Of a DNA stretch of 64,000 bases, positions 1-8,746 are shown piece by piece (within the stretch, counting starts at the first letter, position 1; each line of letters starts with the position of its first letter). Origin of the DNA: an uncultured Opitutaceae bacterium (GTDB lineage Bacteria; Verrucomicrobiota; Verrucomicrobiia; Opitutales; Opitutaceae); NCBI GenBank assembly GCA_903862935.1, contig CAIOZY010000057.1:57750-121749 (forward strand). Direction: 5' to 3'. The translations under genes were made by a program, and so were the position numbers. The notes beneath the pieces are model-generated. The model saw nothing but the letters and a program-made list of their open reading frames with translations, did not search any database and was not told where the DNA came from.

Positions 1-155
1 AGTTCTCCTCCGAGCCCGAGCACACGATCCGGGATGCCTTAGCCTACCTCCTGCGCCGGGGCTGGGTGCGATCCGGGGAGTGGATGGTGGTGGCGACCAA
101 CGCCCTCGCCGGGGAAAAGATCGTCGACACCGTCCAGATGAGGCCGGTGGACTAG
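1..155 (+). CDS. 3' end of a pyruvate-kinase-like gene (partial)
   Basis: The first 155 bases are an open frame that enters from the left edge and ends at TAG 153-155, giving about 50 residues. The tail reads like the C-terminal regulatory domain of pyruvate kinase: a helix followed by a strand with the pattern GEWMVVATN and then a short 'IVDTVQMR' end. Pyruvate kinase makes pyruvate and ATP from phosphoenolpyruvate and ADP in glycolysis. The identification rests on this short tail only, so another enzyme is possible. It is followed after 146 bases by the corrinoid-protein gene on the same strand. Confidence 0.45.
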   Translation, partial: FSSEPEHTIRDALAYLLRRGWVRSGEWMVVATNALAGEKIVDTVQMRPVD

Positions 156-185
156 CAGGACCGCGCCCGATTTCCCGTGAAGAGC

Positions 186-242
186 GGATCCGGAGGTTGC
201 CATTTCAAGCACGAAAGTGCTAAGTAAAGAGCACCGGAATCC
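186..242 (+). ncRNA. possible structured RNA or attenuator hairpin upstream of the corrinoid gene
   Basis: An outer stem pairs 186-193 (GGATCCGG) with 234-242 (CCGGAATCC) with a one-base bulge. Inside it a perfect 5-bp stem, 208-212 with 217-221, is closed by a GAAA tetraloop. The GAAA loop on a perfect stem is typical of folded RNA. No T-run follows, so it is not a classic intrinsic terminator. It does not contain the conserved box of known cobalamin riboswitches. It could simply be 3' structure of the pyruvate-kinase-like transcript. Confidence 0.2.
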
Positions 243-301
243 AAGCCTCTGCCGGCCCCGGCATGATAAGCTATCGATAAATCTCCCCCACAATCATCCC
301 C

Positions 302-937
302 ATGACCACGCTCGAACTCCTCTCCCAGGCCGTCGGTGCCGGGAAAAGCAAAGATGCCAAGGCCCTTACCCAACGCGCCCTCGATGAGGGCGTCGGCCCC
401 GGTGAAATCGTCAACCAGGCCCTGGTCCCCGCGATGGCTGCGGTCGGCGAAAAGTTCAAAAACAACCTGATCTTCGTGCCCGAGATGCTCGTCTCGGCCC
501 GCGCGATGAAAGAGGCGATGGTGCTCCTCGAGCCCCGGCTCGTTGCGGCCGGCATCACCCCGAAGTACACCGCGGTCATCGGCACCGTCCAGGGCGACCT
601 GCACGACATCGGCAAGAACTTGGTGGCCATCATGTGGAAGGGCGCCAACTTCAAGGTGATCGACCTGGGCACGAACGTGCCCCCGACCAAGTTCATCTCC
701 GCGATCAAGGAGCACCAGCCCCATGTCGTGGGCCTGTCGGGCCTGCTCACCACTACGATGCCGGCTATGGTCGAGACAGTTAAGGCGATACGCGCCAGCG
801 AATACAAGACGGTGAAGATCATGGTGGGCGGGGCTCCGGTGAGCCAGCAGTTCGCCGACGAGATCGGAGCCGATGGCTACGCGCCCGACGCGGGTGCCGC
901 CGTTGACCGCGCCCTTGCCCTGGTCGGGGCCGCCTGA
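302..937 (+). CDS. corrinoid (vitamin B12)-binding protein, MtbC/MttC-like
   Basis: A 211-residue cytoplasmic protein with the two parts of a corrinoid carrier used by methyltransferases: an N-terminal helical B12-binding cap (about 1-85) and a Rossmann-like cobalamin domain (about 88-210). The hallmark D-x-H-x-x-G is D99, H101, G104, where H101 would be the lower axial ligand to cobalt. S146-G-L148 and the GG at 177-178 complete the signature. Such proteins shuttle methyl groups between a substrate-specific methyltransferase and an acceptor, often tetrahydrofolate. No partner methyltransferase lies next to it, so the substrate is unknown. Confidence 0.85.
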   Translation: MTTLELLSQAVGAGKSKDAKALTQRALDEGVGPGEIVNQALVPAMAAVGEKFKNNLIFVPEMLVSARAMKEAMVLLEPRLVAAGITPKYTAVIGTVQGDLHDIGKNLVAIMWKGANFKVIDLGTNVPPTKFISAIKEHQPHVVGLSGLLTTTMPAMVETVKAIRASEYKTVKIMVGGAPVSQQFADEIGADGYAPDAGAAVDRALALVGAA

Positions 938-1209
938 ACCCAACCGCGACCCCTTCGGGGCTGCCGCCTCGGTGTTCTTCTACGTCGTGGCGAACACGGA
1001 CGCTTGGATCGCGGCCCCGCAGAATGCGCACAACCTCGCCGGATGGATCCAGGCCCAGACGGCCGTGTTCGCCCGCTTTTCGCGGTCAACGGGCCTGAGG
1101 GCCCTTCGAGACTTACCCGAGGGGCCGTAGCGGTGCAAAGCGCGGACGGCCCAAAGACGGATTGACCGCCGCCGGGCCGCTGCTGTGATGGGCGGTCCAT
1201 TTTTCCCCT

Positions 1210-2163
1210 ATGAAAATCGTTGCCCTCGACGGAGCCACCCTCAATCCCGGCGACAACCCCTGGGAGGACGTCGCCCGCCTGGGCAGCTTCGTCTGCTACG
1301 AGCGCACCGCCCCCGGCCAGCTCTTGGAGAGGGCCTCGGATGCGGAGGTGCTCCTGGTGAACAAGGTGGCGATCTCGGCCGAGTCGATCTCCCGCCTTCC
1401 GAAGCTGAGGTTCATCTCTGTCACGGCGACCGGCTACAATATGGTCGACGTCAAGGCCGCCCGGGCCCGCGGCATCACAGTTTCGAACGTTCCGATCTAC
1501 GGAACGGACACGGTGGCCGAGTACGTGTTCGCCCTGATCCTCAACTTCTACCGCCAGCCCCAGCTCCACAGCGAGCTGGTCAAGGCCGGTGAGTGGACCC
1601 GGTCGGCCGAGTGGACCTTCTGGCGGTCTCCGCTTGCCGAGCTTGCCGGCAAGACGATCGGCATCGTCGGCTTTGGCCGGATCGGCAGGCGGGTGGGGGA
1701 GCTTGCGGCGGCCTTCAAGATGAAGGTCCTCGCGAACGACACCTTTAAGGGGAACCCACCCTCCTACGGCTTTGGGTGGTGCGAGGTTCCGGAGCTTTTC
1801 GCCCAGTCCGATGTCGTGAGCCTGCACTGCAACCTGACCCCGGAGAACACCCGGATGGTGAACGCCGCCCTCCTCGGGCGGATGAAGAAGTCGGCCTACC
1901 TGATCAACGCCGCTCGAGGCCCCTTGGTGGACGAGGCCGCCTTGGTGTCGGCCCTCAAGGGGGGCGCGATCGGCGGGGCTGCCCTGGACGTTGTATCGGC
2001 CGAGCCGATCGCCGCCGACAGCCCCCTTCTCTCCGCCCCGAACCTGACCCTGACCCCCCATATCGCCTGGGCTACCCTTGAGGCCCGGCGCCGCTTGATG
2101 CGCCAGACGGCCGAGAACGTGGCCGGATTCCTGGCAGGCAATCCCATAAACATCGTCAACTGA
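1210..2163 (+). CDS. D-2-hydroxyacid dehydrogenase (glycerate dehydrogenase / hydroxypyruvate reductase type)
   Basis: A 317-residue NAD(P)H-dependent enzyme of the D-isomer 2-hydroxyacid dehydrogenase family. The Rossmann G-x-G-x-x-G is G154, G156, G159, and the catalytic set is R236 (in AARG), E265 (in SAEP) and H284 (in TPHIAW). Length and motif spacing match HprA-type glycerate dehydrogenases, which interconvert hydroxypyruvate and D-glycerate, but specificity cannot be read from sequence alone. The 272 bases upstream hold no gene that I can support. The start ATG has no strong Shine-Dalgarno. Confidence 0.85.
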   Translation: MKIVALDGATLNPGDNPWEDVARLGSFVCYERTAPGQLLERASDAEVLLVNKVAISAESISRLPKLRFISVTATGYNMVDVKAARARGITVSNVPIYGTDTVAEYVFALILNFYRQPQLHSELVKAGEWTRSAEWTFWRSPLAELAGKTIGIVGFGRIGRRVGELAAAFKMKVLANDTFKGNPPSYGFGWCEVPELFAQSDVVSLHCNLTPENTRMVNAALLGRMKKSAYLINAARGPLVDEAALVSALKGGAIGGAALDVVSAEPIAADSPLLSAPNLTLTPHIAWATLEARRRLMRQTAENVAGFLAGNPINIVN

Positions 2164-2205
2164 GGATCCTAGGGAATACAGGGGCGGGCTGGCGGGCGCG
2201 AACCG

Positions 2206-2234
2206 TTGACCGCCGGCACGCGTCTGACTAATCT
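2206..2234 (+). promoter_or_regulatory. sigma70-type promoter for the sigma/anti-sigma pair
   Basis: TTGACC at 2206-2211 and TAATCT at 2229-2234 are separated by exactly 17 bases, a good match to the housekeeping consensus. A start near 2241 would give a leader of about 60 bases before the sigma-factor ATG at 2301. Confidence 0.5.
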
Positions 2235-2300
2235 GGCGAGGATTTCGCAACTATCTTGGGAACAATTCAACAGTACAGCCATCAGAGCGGGGTAGATCGT

Positions 2301-2903
2301 ATGTCTACCAAAGCGCAGGAAGTCACCATGGACCGTATTCTGGTGGACCGTTTCAAGAACGGGGATGCTGCGGCTTTTGACGAGATGGTCGCCCGTTACT
2401 GGACCCGGATCTATTCCATGGTCAACCAGCTCCTGCGCAACCCCCAGGATGCCGAGGAGGTCACCCAGGATGCGTTCATCCGGGCACACCGCGGCCTGGA
2501 GAATTTCCGCGGAGACTCCGCCTTCTCGACCTGGCTTTACCAGATCGCTACGAACCTCGCCCGCAACCGCTACTGGTACTGGTGGCGCCGCAAGCGCGAC
2601 AAGTCCGTCTCGATCGATGCGCCCCTCGGCGGGGACGGCGATGCGACGCTTGCCGACATCATCCCGGCGGAGGTTGAGACCCCGGATGACATCGCCGTGA
2701 CCCAGGAATTCGTCGCGCGGATCGCGCGGGGTATGGAGCGGCTCGGGGCCAAGCACCGCGAGATCCTGATCCTGAGAAACGTCAAGAACCTCTCCTACGA
2801 GGAGATCGCCGACATCCTGGGCATTTCCATCGGGACGGTGAAGAGCCGCATTGCCCGCGCGCGGGAAAGCCTGCGCGCCAAGATGGGAGACGACTTTAAG
2901 TAA
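2301..2903 (+). CDS. ECF-type RNA polymerase sigma factor
   Basis: About 200 residues with sigma region 2 followed by region 4. Region 2 includes the core-binding and -10 recognition stretch ending in the aromatic-rich RNRYWYWWRR. Region 4 is a helix-turn-helix with LSYEEIADILGIS and a VKSRIARAR end, typical of SigE-like factors. It would direct RNA polymerase to a stress or envelope regulon. An in-frame ATG at 2328 has a better Shine-Dalgarno (AGGAAG, 5 bases upstream) and could be the true start; an ATG at 2256 is also open. The anti-sigma gene follows 42 bases later. Confidence 0.9.
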   Translation: MSTKAQEVTMDRILVDRFKNGDAAAFDEMVARYWTRIYSMVNQLLRNPQDAEEVTQDAFIRAHRGLENFRGDSAFSTWLYQIATNLARNRYWYWWRRKRDKSVSIDAPLGGDGDATLADIIPAEVETPDDIAVTQEFVARIARGMERLGAKHREILILRNVKNLSYEEIADILGISIGTVKSRIARARESLRAKMGDDFK

Positions 2904-2945
2904 ACCAACACCACCAAGCAAAGCGGGGACCGCCGCGACCGAGCC

Positions 2946-3635
2946 ATGAAAGAACGCGAATTCATCGAACTACTTAACCTTTACGTCGACCATGAGATCA
3001 GTGCGGAGGACGCCGCGCGACTCGAGGCGGAGGTTGCTGCCAACCCGGAGCGCCGCCGCATCTACCGGCAGTACTGTCAAATGGACCGGGCCTGCGCCCA
3101 GCTGGCCGAGAAGTTCCACGGGACCGTCCCGACCTCCAGGACCGTTGTGGCCCGCGCCCGCCCGAGGCGGAACTGGTCGACTGCAGCCTACGCCGCCGGC
3201 CTTGCGGTCGCGGCCTGCGTGGCCGCCGTCGCCATTTTGCGCACTCGCCCCAGCGGCCCGGCGCCCGCGGCCCTGGCGAAGGCGGATGCCCCGGCCGAGC
3301 AGCGTGTCATTCTCGATCAGGTTCGCGCCCAGGCAGCCCTGGCCTCCTACGATCGGCAGCTGCAGCCTGTCCTCACCGTCCACGATCTTTTCCTCGACAA
3401 CGCGGACGGAGCCGCAGCTGCGCTGCCGGTGTCGTTCATGACGGTCGCAAACCAGAACGATCCGCTGGCCTGGATCGCCCGCATGCAGGCCGCATCCGTT
3501 CCCGCGACCCCTTCGGGCCGATTCATCTTTAGCCCGTCGCCCGCCCTCTCCGCCCCGGACACCCGCTCACCCGGCCGCCAGGGCCAGGGGCTGCAGGTGC
3601 CGGCCGAAATGGCGGCCTTCCGGTTCCAGCGCTAG
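2946..3635 (+). CDS. membrane anti-sigma factor
   Basis: A 229-residue single-pass membrane protein. The N-terminal 60 residues form a helical anti-sigma module with H16, C44 and C50, resembling zinc-type anti-sigma domains although the spacing differs from the usual H-x3-C-x2-C. A hydrophobic helix at about 78-98 is followed by a Pro/Ala-rich periplasmic part without recognisable domain. Position right after the ECF sigma gene supports the role: it would hold the sigma factor inactive at the membrane until signalled. Its TAG overlaps the CTA of the convergent ruvA stop. Confidence 0.75.
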   Translation: MKEREFIELLNLYVDHEISAEDAARLEAEVAANPERRRIYRQYCQMDRACAQLAEKFHGTVPTSRTVVARARPRRNWSTAAYAAGLAVAACVAAVAILRTRPSGPAPAALAKADAPAEQRVILDQVRAQAALASYDRQLQPVLTVHDLFLDNADGAAAALPVSFMTVANQNDPLAWIARMQAASVPATPSGRFIFSPSPALSAPDTRSPGRQGQGLQVPAEMAAFRFQR

Positions 3636-4228
3636 GTTAGCGCCTTCTTGATCAGGGCCTCGGTGCTTGCGCCGGGCCCCAGGGCGAGCATCGCCCGACG
3701 AGTGGCTTGGTCGGCGTCTTGCGTCCGGTATCCCAGGGCCACCAGGGCCGCCACGGCGTCGCGCAGGGCGCCGCCTGCCGAGGGATCCCCCTCCGCGCCG
3801 CCAACGGGAGCCAGGGCCTCTCCTGCGCCCATGCGGGCCCTCAACTCGACCACCAGCCGCTCCGCGGTCTTCTTTCCGATTCCGGGGCACTTCGAGAGGG
3901 TCCCCACATCGCCGGCGCGGATCGCCCCCTCGAGTAGCGGCAGGGAAAGCCGGCTCATGATGCTCAGGGCGACCTTTGGCCCTACGCCCGTCACGTTCTC
4001 GATCATCAGGCGGAAGAAGTCCCTCTCCGCCGCGGTCGCAAACCCGTAGAGGGTCTGCGCGTCCTCGCGGTACACGACGTGCGTGTGGAGCTTCACCGGG
4101 GCCCCCAAGGGCCCGAGGCGCTCCGAGGTCGTCACCGGGACATTCACCTCGTAGCCGAAGCCGCCCACCTCGATGACGGCGCGAAGAGGCCCCGAGGAGG
4201 ACAGGATTCCCTGGATGGAGGTGATCAC
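3632..4228 (-). CDS. ruvA: Holliday junction branch migration protein RuvA
   Basis: 198 residues, the usual RuvA size. It has the N-terminal OB-fold domain, two helix-hairpin-helix motifs (TGVGPKVAL and PGIGKKTAE) and a short C-terminal domain that would contact RuvB. RuvA tetramers bind four-way DNA junctions and recruit the RuvB motor during recombination repair. I chose the GTG at 4228 because it overlaps the dapB stop as GTGA, which implies translational coupling; the frame stays open further upstream but without homology. ruvB and ruvC are not next to it. Confidence 0.93.
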   Translation of the reverse strand: MITSIQGILSSSGPLRAVIEVGGFGYEVNVPVTTSERLGPLGAPVKLHTHVVYREDAQTLYGFATAAERDFFRLMIENVTGVGPKVALSIMSRLSLPLLEGAIRAGDVGTLSKCPGIGKKTAERLVVELRARMGAGEALAPVGGAEGDPSAGGALRDAVAALVALGYRTQDADQATRRAMLALGPGASTEALIKKALT

Positions 4229-4965
4229 TTGAGGCCCAGCACGTCCTGCATGTCGTAGAGGCCCGCCGGCTTGCCCACGACCCACTGCGCAGCCCGGACG
4301 GCCCCGCGGGCAAATATCGCCCGGTCGCTCGCCTTGTGGGTGAGTTCGATCCGCTCTCCGAGCCCCGCAAACATGACCGTGTGGTCGCCGACAACGTCGC
4401 CGCCGCGCAGGGCGTGCACGCCGACCTCGCCTTTCTTGCGCTCGCCCGTCATCCCGCTGCGCCCGTGCCGCAGGGCCTGGGGCCCGAGCTTGCGCTCCTC
4501 GAGGATGATCTCCAGCAGGCGCGCCGCGGTCCCGCTCGGGGCGTCCTTCTTGAACCGGTGGTGCATTTCGACCACCTCGGCGTCGTAGTCCTCGCCGAGG
4601 ATCCGGGCCGCCTGGCGGCAGAGGGCAAAGAGCAGGTTCACTCCGACCGAGAAGTTCCCGGCCCAGACGCACGGGACGCGCGCGGCGAGCCGGCGCAGGG
4701 CCTCCCTCTCGGCCGCCGGGTGGCCGGTGGTCCCGATGACAATCGGCTTGTTGTGGGCGGCCGCGAGCTCCAGCAGGGCGCGGGTTGCCTGCGGGGAGCT
4801 AAAGTCGACGATGACGTCGCAGGAGCCGATCGCGGCGGCGGGGTCGCCGCCCAAGTCGATCGCGGCGCCGATCCGGACGCCGAGTTCCCGGGCGGCCTGG
4901 GTCACGGCCTGGCCCATGCGGCCCTTGGCGCCGGTGAGGAGAACGGACAGAGGGGTGGCGGGCAT
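4225..4965 (-). CDS. dapB: 4-hydroxy-tetrahydrodipicolinate reductase DapB
   Basis: 246 residues. The N-terminal Rossmann domain has GAKGRMG at 12-18 and the C-terminal catalytic domain has the family signature VEMHHRFKKDAPSGTA. It reduces the dapA product with NAD(P)H in the diaminopimelate/lysine pathway, so it serves peptidoglycan synthesis. The ATG at 4965 lies 16 bases after the dapA stop and begins where family homology begins. The order dapA-dapB-ruvA on one strand suggests one transcript. Confidence 0.95.
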   Translation of the reverse strand: MPATPLSVLLTGAKGRMGQAVTQAARELGVRIGAAIDLGGDPAAAIGSCDVIVDFSSPQATRALLELAAAHNKPIVIGTTGHPAAEREALRRLAARVPCVWAGNFSVGVNLLFALCRQAARILGEDYDAEVVEMHHRFKKDAPSGTAARLLEIILEERKLGPQALRHGRSGMTGERKKGEVGVHALRGGDVVGDHTVMFAGLGERIELTHKASDRAIFARGAVRAAQWVVGKPAGLYDMQDVLGLK

Positions 4966-4981
4966 CGGGGAGGGTTTCGTC

Positions 4982-5869
4982 CTAGCGCCCCAGGGCCTTG
5001 AGCGCCTGCTCAAGGACGGAGCGGTTTGCCGGGCTCATCTCGCACAGGGGCAGCCGCACCTCGGGGAGCCCGATGATGCCCTCGCGGGCGAGGGAGGCCT
5101 TGATCGGGACCGGATTCGGCTCGACGAAGATCGCCTTGAAGAAGGGGTAGAGCCGGCGGTGGATCCGGCCTGCGGCGGCGTAGTCGTTGGAGCGGGCCAG
5201 CCGGACCATGCGGGACACCTCCCGCACGAGCAGGTTCGAGGCGACGCTGATCACGCCCTCGGCCCCCGCGGCCATGAAGGGAAGGGTCAGGGAGTCGTCC
5301 CCGCTGAGCACGGTGATGTCGGAGCCCAGCGCCTGCTTCAGTTGGTCGACGCGGTCGACGTTCCCACCGGCCTCCTTGATCCAGCGCACGTGGGGGTAGC
5401 GGGCGCGCAGCCGGACGACCACCGGGACACCGATCTCGATCCCGCAGCGGCCGGGGATCGAGTAGAGCACGATCGGCCGGTCGGTTGCCTCGGCGATTGC
5501 GGAGAAGTGCCGGAACAGACCCTCGGGGCTGGGCTTGTTGTAGTAGGGGGCGACGACCAGCATCCCCTGGGCCCCGGATTCGTGCGCCAGGCGGGTCAGG
5601 GAGACGGCCTCGTCGGTTGAATTCGAGCCTGTGCCCGCGATCACGGGGACCCGGCCACGGGCCCCCTCGATCACCGCGCGGACGACGTCCATGTGCTCCT
5701 CGTGCGAGAGGGTCGGGGACTCCCCGGTCGTCCCTACCGGGACCAGGCCGTCGATTCCGCCCTTGATCTGGTGCTCAACCAGTTTGCGCAGGTCGGCGAA
5801 GTCGACCTTCCCCTTTCGGAAAGGTGTGACCAAGGCGGTGAGCGTGCCGGCGATAGAACGGGGCTTCAT
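4982..5869 (-). CDS. dapA: 4-hydroxy-tetrahydrodipicolinate synthase DapA
   Basis: 295 residues of the Schiff-base class I aldolase TIM barrel. Catalytic residues are visible: K165 (in RWIKEAGG) as Schiff-base lysine, T47/T48 and Y136, with the PYYNKP loop at 108-113 and R141. It condenses pyruvate with aspartate semialdehyde as the first committed step to diaminopimelate. The ATG at 5869 is preferred over an in-frame upstream start because the homology begins there. A second family member lies at 59979-60914 but looks like N-acetylneuraminate lyase. Confidence 0.94.
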   Translation of the reverse strand: MKPRSIAGTLTALVTPFRKGKVDFADLRKLVEHQIKGGIDGLVPVGTTGESPTLSHEEHMDVVRAVIEGARGRVPVIAGTGSNSTDEAVSLTRLAHESGAQGMLVVAPYYNKPSPEGLFRHFSAIAEATDRPIVLYSIPGRCGIEIGVPVVVRLRARYPHVRWIKEAGGNVDRVDQLKQALGSDITVLSGDDSLTLPFMAAGAEGVISVASNLLVREVSRMVRLARSNDYAAAGRIHRRLYPFFKAIFVEPNPVPIKASLAREGIIGLPEVRLPLCEMSPANRSVLEQALKALGR

Positions 5870-6025
5870 GGGCGGGGAAAAGGATAGGGGAGCGTTCCGG
5901 ACTGGCAATCCCCAAGCGAGGAGGCAGGGCTCGGTCCCGACGGTTGCGCTTCACATCTGACCGTCCCGCCTATTTCATGCTTGGATTCCCCGCTGCCGGG
6001 CGGTTGTCTAGTCGGTTTCCACATC

Positions 6026-6937
6026 ATGTCCCTAGCACTCCTATTCGCCGGGCAAGGCGCCCAGAAGGTGGGCATGGGCCGGTCGCTCCATGCCGGCTCG
6101 GCCGCCGCGCGGGCGCTCTACGAGCAGGCGGACGGCATCCTCGGCTGGAGCCTGACCCGGGTGTGTTTCGAGGGCCCCGAGGCCGAGCTCACCCAGACCC
6201 AGGTCTGCCAGCCGGCCCTTTATGTGCACGGGATGGCCCTGGCCGCAGCCCTGGCCGAGGCCAAGGGGGAGGCCTTCAAGCCGCAGATCGCCCTGGGCTT
6301 AAGCCTTGGGGAGGTCACCGCCTACGCCTTCGCCGGGGTCTTTGACTTTGCGACCGGCCTGAAGGTCGTCGCCGAGCGCGGGCGGCTGATGCAGCTGGCT
6401 TGCGAGCAGACGGTCGGGGGCATGGCGGCGATCGTCGGCGAGGAGCGCTCTGCGGTCTGCGCCCTGTGCGATGAGTTCGGGATCGAGGCGGCCAACTTTA
6501 ACGCCCCGGGGCAGATCATCGTCTCGGGCGACAAGGCCAGGGTGGAGGCCGCCGTTGCCGCGGCGAAGGCCCGCGGGATGAGGAAGGTCGTCCCGCTCAA
6601 CGTGGCCGGGGCCTACCACAGCCGCCTGATGGAGCCGGCCCGCGCGGCCTTCGGGGCCTTCCTTGCCGGGATCCCCTTCGCCCGCCCGCGCCTGGTGGTC
6701 GTCTCGAACACGACCGGGGCCGCGATCTCGGAGCCGGATGCGATCCGCGAGGCCCTCGTCAAGCAGGTCGTCTCCCCGGTCCTGTGGGAGGACTGCATGC
6801 GGGCCGCCGCCGCCGCGGGGGCGTCGGACTATCTGGAACTGGGGCCCGGGGGCGTCCTTGCGGGGCTGGCCCGCCGAACCGATAAGTCATGGGCGGTTAG
6901 GTCCATGAGCGAGTACGACGAGGTGAAGGCCGGTTGA
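6026..6937 (+). CDS. fabD: malonyl-CoA:ACP transacylase FabD
   Basis: 303 residues. GQGAQ at 10-14 region starts the fold, the nucleophile is S93 in GLSLGE, R118 should bind the malonyl carboxylate and H198 (in AGAYHS) completes the catalytic pair. It loads malonate onto acyl carrier protein for fatty acid synthesis. The start ATG at 6026 fits the family N-terminus. Its TGA overlaps the lepA ATG by one base (TGATG). Confidence 0.95.
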   Translation: MSLALLFAGQGAQKVGMGRSLHAGSAAARALYEQADGILGWSLTRVCFEGPEAELTQTQVCQPALYVHGMALAAALAEAKGEAFKPQIALGLSLGEVTAYAFAGVFDFATGLKVVAERGRLMQLACEQTVGGMAAIVGEERSAVCALCDEFGIEAANFNAPGQIIVSGDKARVEAAVAAAKARGMRKVVPLNVAGAYHSRLMEPARAAFGAFLAGIPFARPRLVVVSNTTGAAISEPDAIREALVKQVVSPVLWEDCMRAAAAAGASDYLELGPGGVLAGLARRTDKSWAVRSMSEYDEVKAG

Positions 6938-8733
6938 TGGATTCCAAACTCATACGCAATTTCTGCATCATCGCCCACGTCGATCACGGGAAGACGACGC
7001 TGTCCGATCGGCTGCTCGAGTACACCCACACGATCTCGCAGCGGGTGATGACCGCCCAGTTCCTCGACTCGATGGATCTCGAGCGGGAGCGCGGCATCAC
7101 GATCAAGTCCCACCCGGTCACGATGCAATATCCGGCCAAGGACGGCAAGATATACACCCTCAACCTGATGGACACGCCCGGCCACGTGGACTTCTCCTAT
7201 GAGGTGTCGCGGAGCCTCGCCGCCTGCGAGGGCGCGGTGCTGCTGGTCGACGCCGCCCAGGGGGTTGAGGCGCAGACGGTGGCCAACGCCCACCTGGCCT
7301 TCAACCAGAAGCTCAAGGTGATCCCGGTCATCAACAAGATCGACCTGCCGAGCGCCAATTTGGACCTGTGCCTGAAGCAGCTCGAGGACATCCTCACGAT
7401 CCCCGCCGAGGAGGCGATCCTCGCCAGCGGCAAGTCCGGGATCGGAATCGAGGAGATCCTCGAGGCCGTGGTCAGCCGGGTCCCCCCGCCGCGCTGGACC
7501 GAGTATCCCCAGACGCGGACCCTCGTCTTCGACTCCCTCTACGACTCCTACCGGGGGGTGATCGCCTACGTGCGCGTCTTCTCCGGGTCGCTCAAGGCCG
7601 GGGACATCATGATGCTGATGAACACCGGGCAGAAGTCGGAGATCAAGGAGGTCGGCGCCTTCATCCCGAAGATGGAGAAGCGGGACAGCCTGGGCGCCGG
7701 CGACGTCGGCTACGTGGTCTCCAACATCAAGGACCCCTCCGAGATCAAGACCGGCGACACGATCACGCTGGCGGCCCACCCGGCGACCGAGATGCTGCCC
7801 GGCTACAAGGCGGTCCGCCCCATGGTCTTCTGCGGCCTCTATCCGGTCGAAACCTCCGAGTACGAGAAGCTCAAGGCGGCCCTGGGTCGCCTGAGGCTCA
7901 ACGACGCCGCCTTTGTCTACCAGCAGGAGAGCTCGGTTGCGCTCGGGTTTGGCTTCCGCTGCGGCTTCCTGGGGCTGCTGCACATGGAGATCATCCAGGA
8001 GAGGATCCGCCGCGAGCACGACGTCGACATCATCTCAACCTACCCGAGCGTCGTCTACCGCGTCACCCGCCACGGCGGGCAGGTGGTCGAGGTGGACAAC
8101 CCCGTCAACCTTCCCGATCCGGGCACGATCGAGATGATCTCCGAGCCCACGATCGTCGCCTCCCTGCACATACCCAACGGCGCGATGGGCGACATCATGG
8201 CGCTCGTCATGGAGAAGCGCGGAGTGGTCGACCACACGACCACCTTGGACGCGACCCGCGTCATGATCACCTCCATCCTGCCGCTCAACGAGATTCTCGT
8301 TGATTTCAACGACCGCCTAAAGAGCATCACGCACGGCTATGGATCGATGGACTACGAACTGGGCGAATACCGCCCGGCCGACCTGGTGAAGATGGAGATC
8401 TTGGTCAACAGCGACCCGGTCGACGCCTTCGCCACGATCGTCCACCGGGACAAGGCTGAGGGCCGGGGCCGGGAGCTGTGCGAAAAGCTGGCGGAGATCA
8501 TCCCGCCCCAGATGTTCCGGATCGCGGTCCAGGCCGCGATCGGCGGAAAGATCATCGCCCGCGGCAACGTCCGGGAGATGCGCAAGGATGTGACGGCCAA
8601 GTGCTACGGCGGCGACATCAGCCGCAAGCGGAAGCTCCTCGACAAGCAAAAGGAGGGCAAAAAGAAGATGAAACAATTCGGCAAAGTCTCGATCCCATCG
8701 GATGCCTTCATCAAGGTGCTGAAGAACAACTAG
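6937..8733 (+). CDS. lepA: elongation factor 4 (LepA), ribosome-associated GTPase
   Basis: 598 residues, standard LepA length. The G domain has AHVDHGKT (13-20), DTPGH and NKIDLP, followed by domain II, the EF-G-like domains and the LepA-specific C-terminal domain with KRKLLDKQKEGKKKMK. It is a translational GTPase that acts on ribosomes during elongation/initiation stress. Start at ATG 6937 overlaps the fabD stop. lepB follows after 13 bases, a common lepA-lepB arrangement. Confidence 0.97.
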   Translation: MDSKLIRNFCIIAHVDHGKTTLSDRLLEYTHTISQRVMTAQFLDSMDLERERGITIKSHPVTMQYPAKDGKIYTLNLMDTPGHVDFSYEVSRSLAACEGAVLLVDAAQGVEAQTVANAHLAFNQKLKVIPVINKIDLPSANLDLCLKQLEDILTIPAEEAILASGKSGIGIEEILEAVVSRVPPPRWTEYPQTRTLVFDSLYDSYRGVIAYVRVFSGSLKAGDIMMLMNTGQKSEIKEVGAFIPKMEKRDSLGAGDVGYVVSNIKDPSEIKTGDTITLAAHPATEMLPGYKAVRPMVFCGLYPVETSEYEKLKAALGRLRLNDAAFVYQQESSVALGFGFRCGFLGLLHMEIIQERIRREHDVDIISTYPSVVYRVTRHGGQVVEVDNPVNLPDPGTIEMISEPTIVASLHIPNGAMGDIMALVMEKRGVVDHTTTLDATRVMITSILPLNEILVDFNDRLKSITHGYGSMDYELGEYRPADLVKMEILVNSDPVDAFATIVHRDKAEGRGRELCEKLAEIIPPQMFRIAVQAAIGGKIIARGNVREMRKDVTAKCYGGDISRKRKLLDKQKEGKKKMKQFGKVSIPSDAFIKVLKNN

Positions 8734-8746
8734 GATCCCCACCGCC

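Noticed and set aside
156..301. Cobalamin riboswitch ahead of the corrinoid-protein gene
   Set aside because: The region is only 146 bases and does not show the conserved B12 box or the expected multi-stem core; only a simple two-stem fold is visible.
873..1130. Open frame of 85 codons overlapping the corrinoid gene end
   Set aside because: It starts inside the corrinoid gene in another frame, has no recognisable family and no ribosome-binding site; long open frames are expected by chance at this GC content.
877..2250. Long minus-strand open frame opposite the dehydrogenase gene
   Set aside because: Its composition (many Gly, Arg, His, Asp) is that of an antisense shadow; the plus strand has a complete catalytic set.
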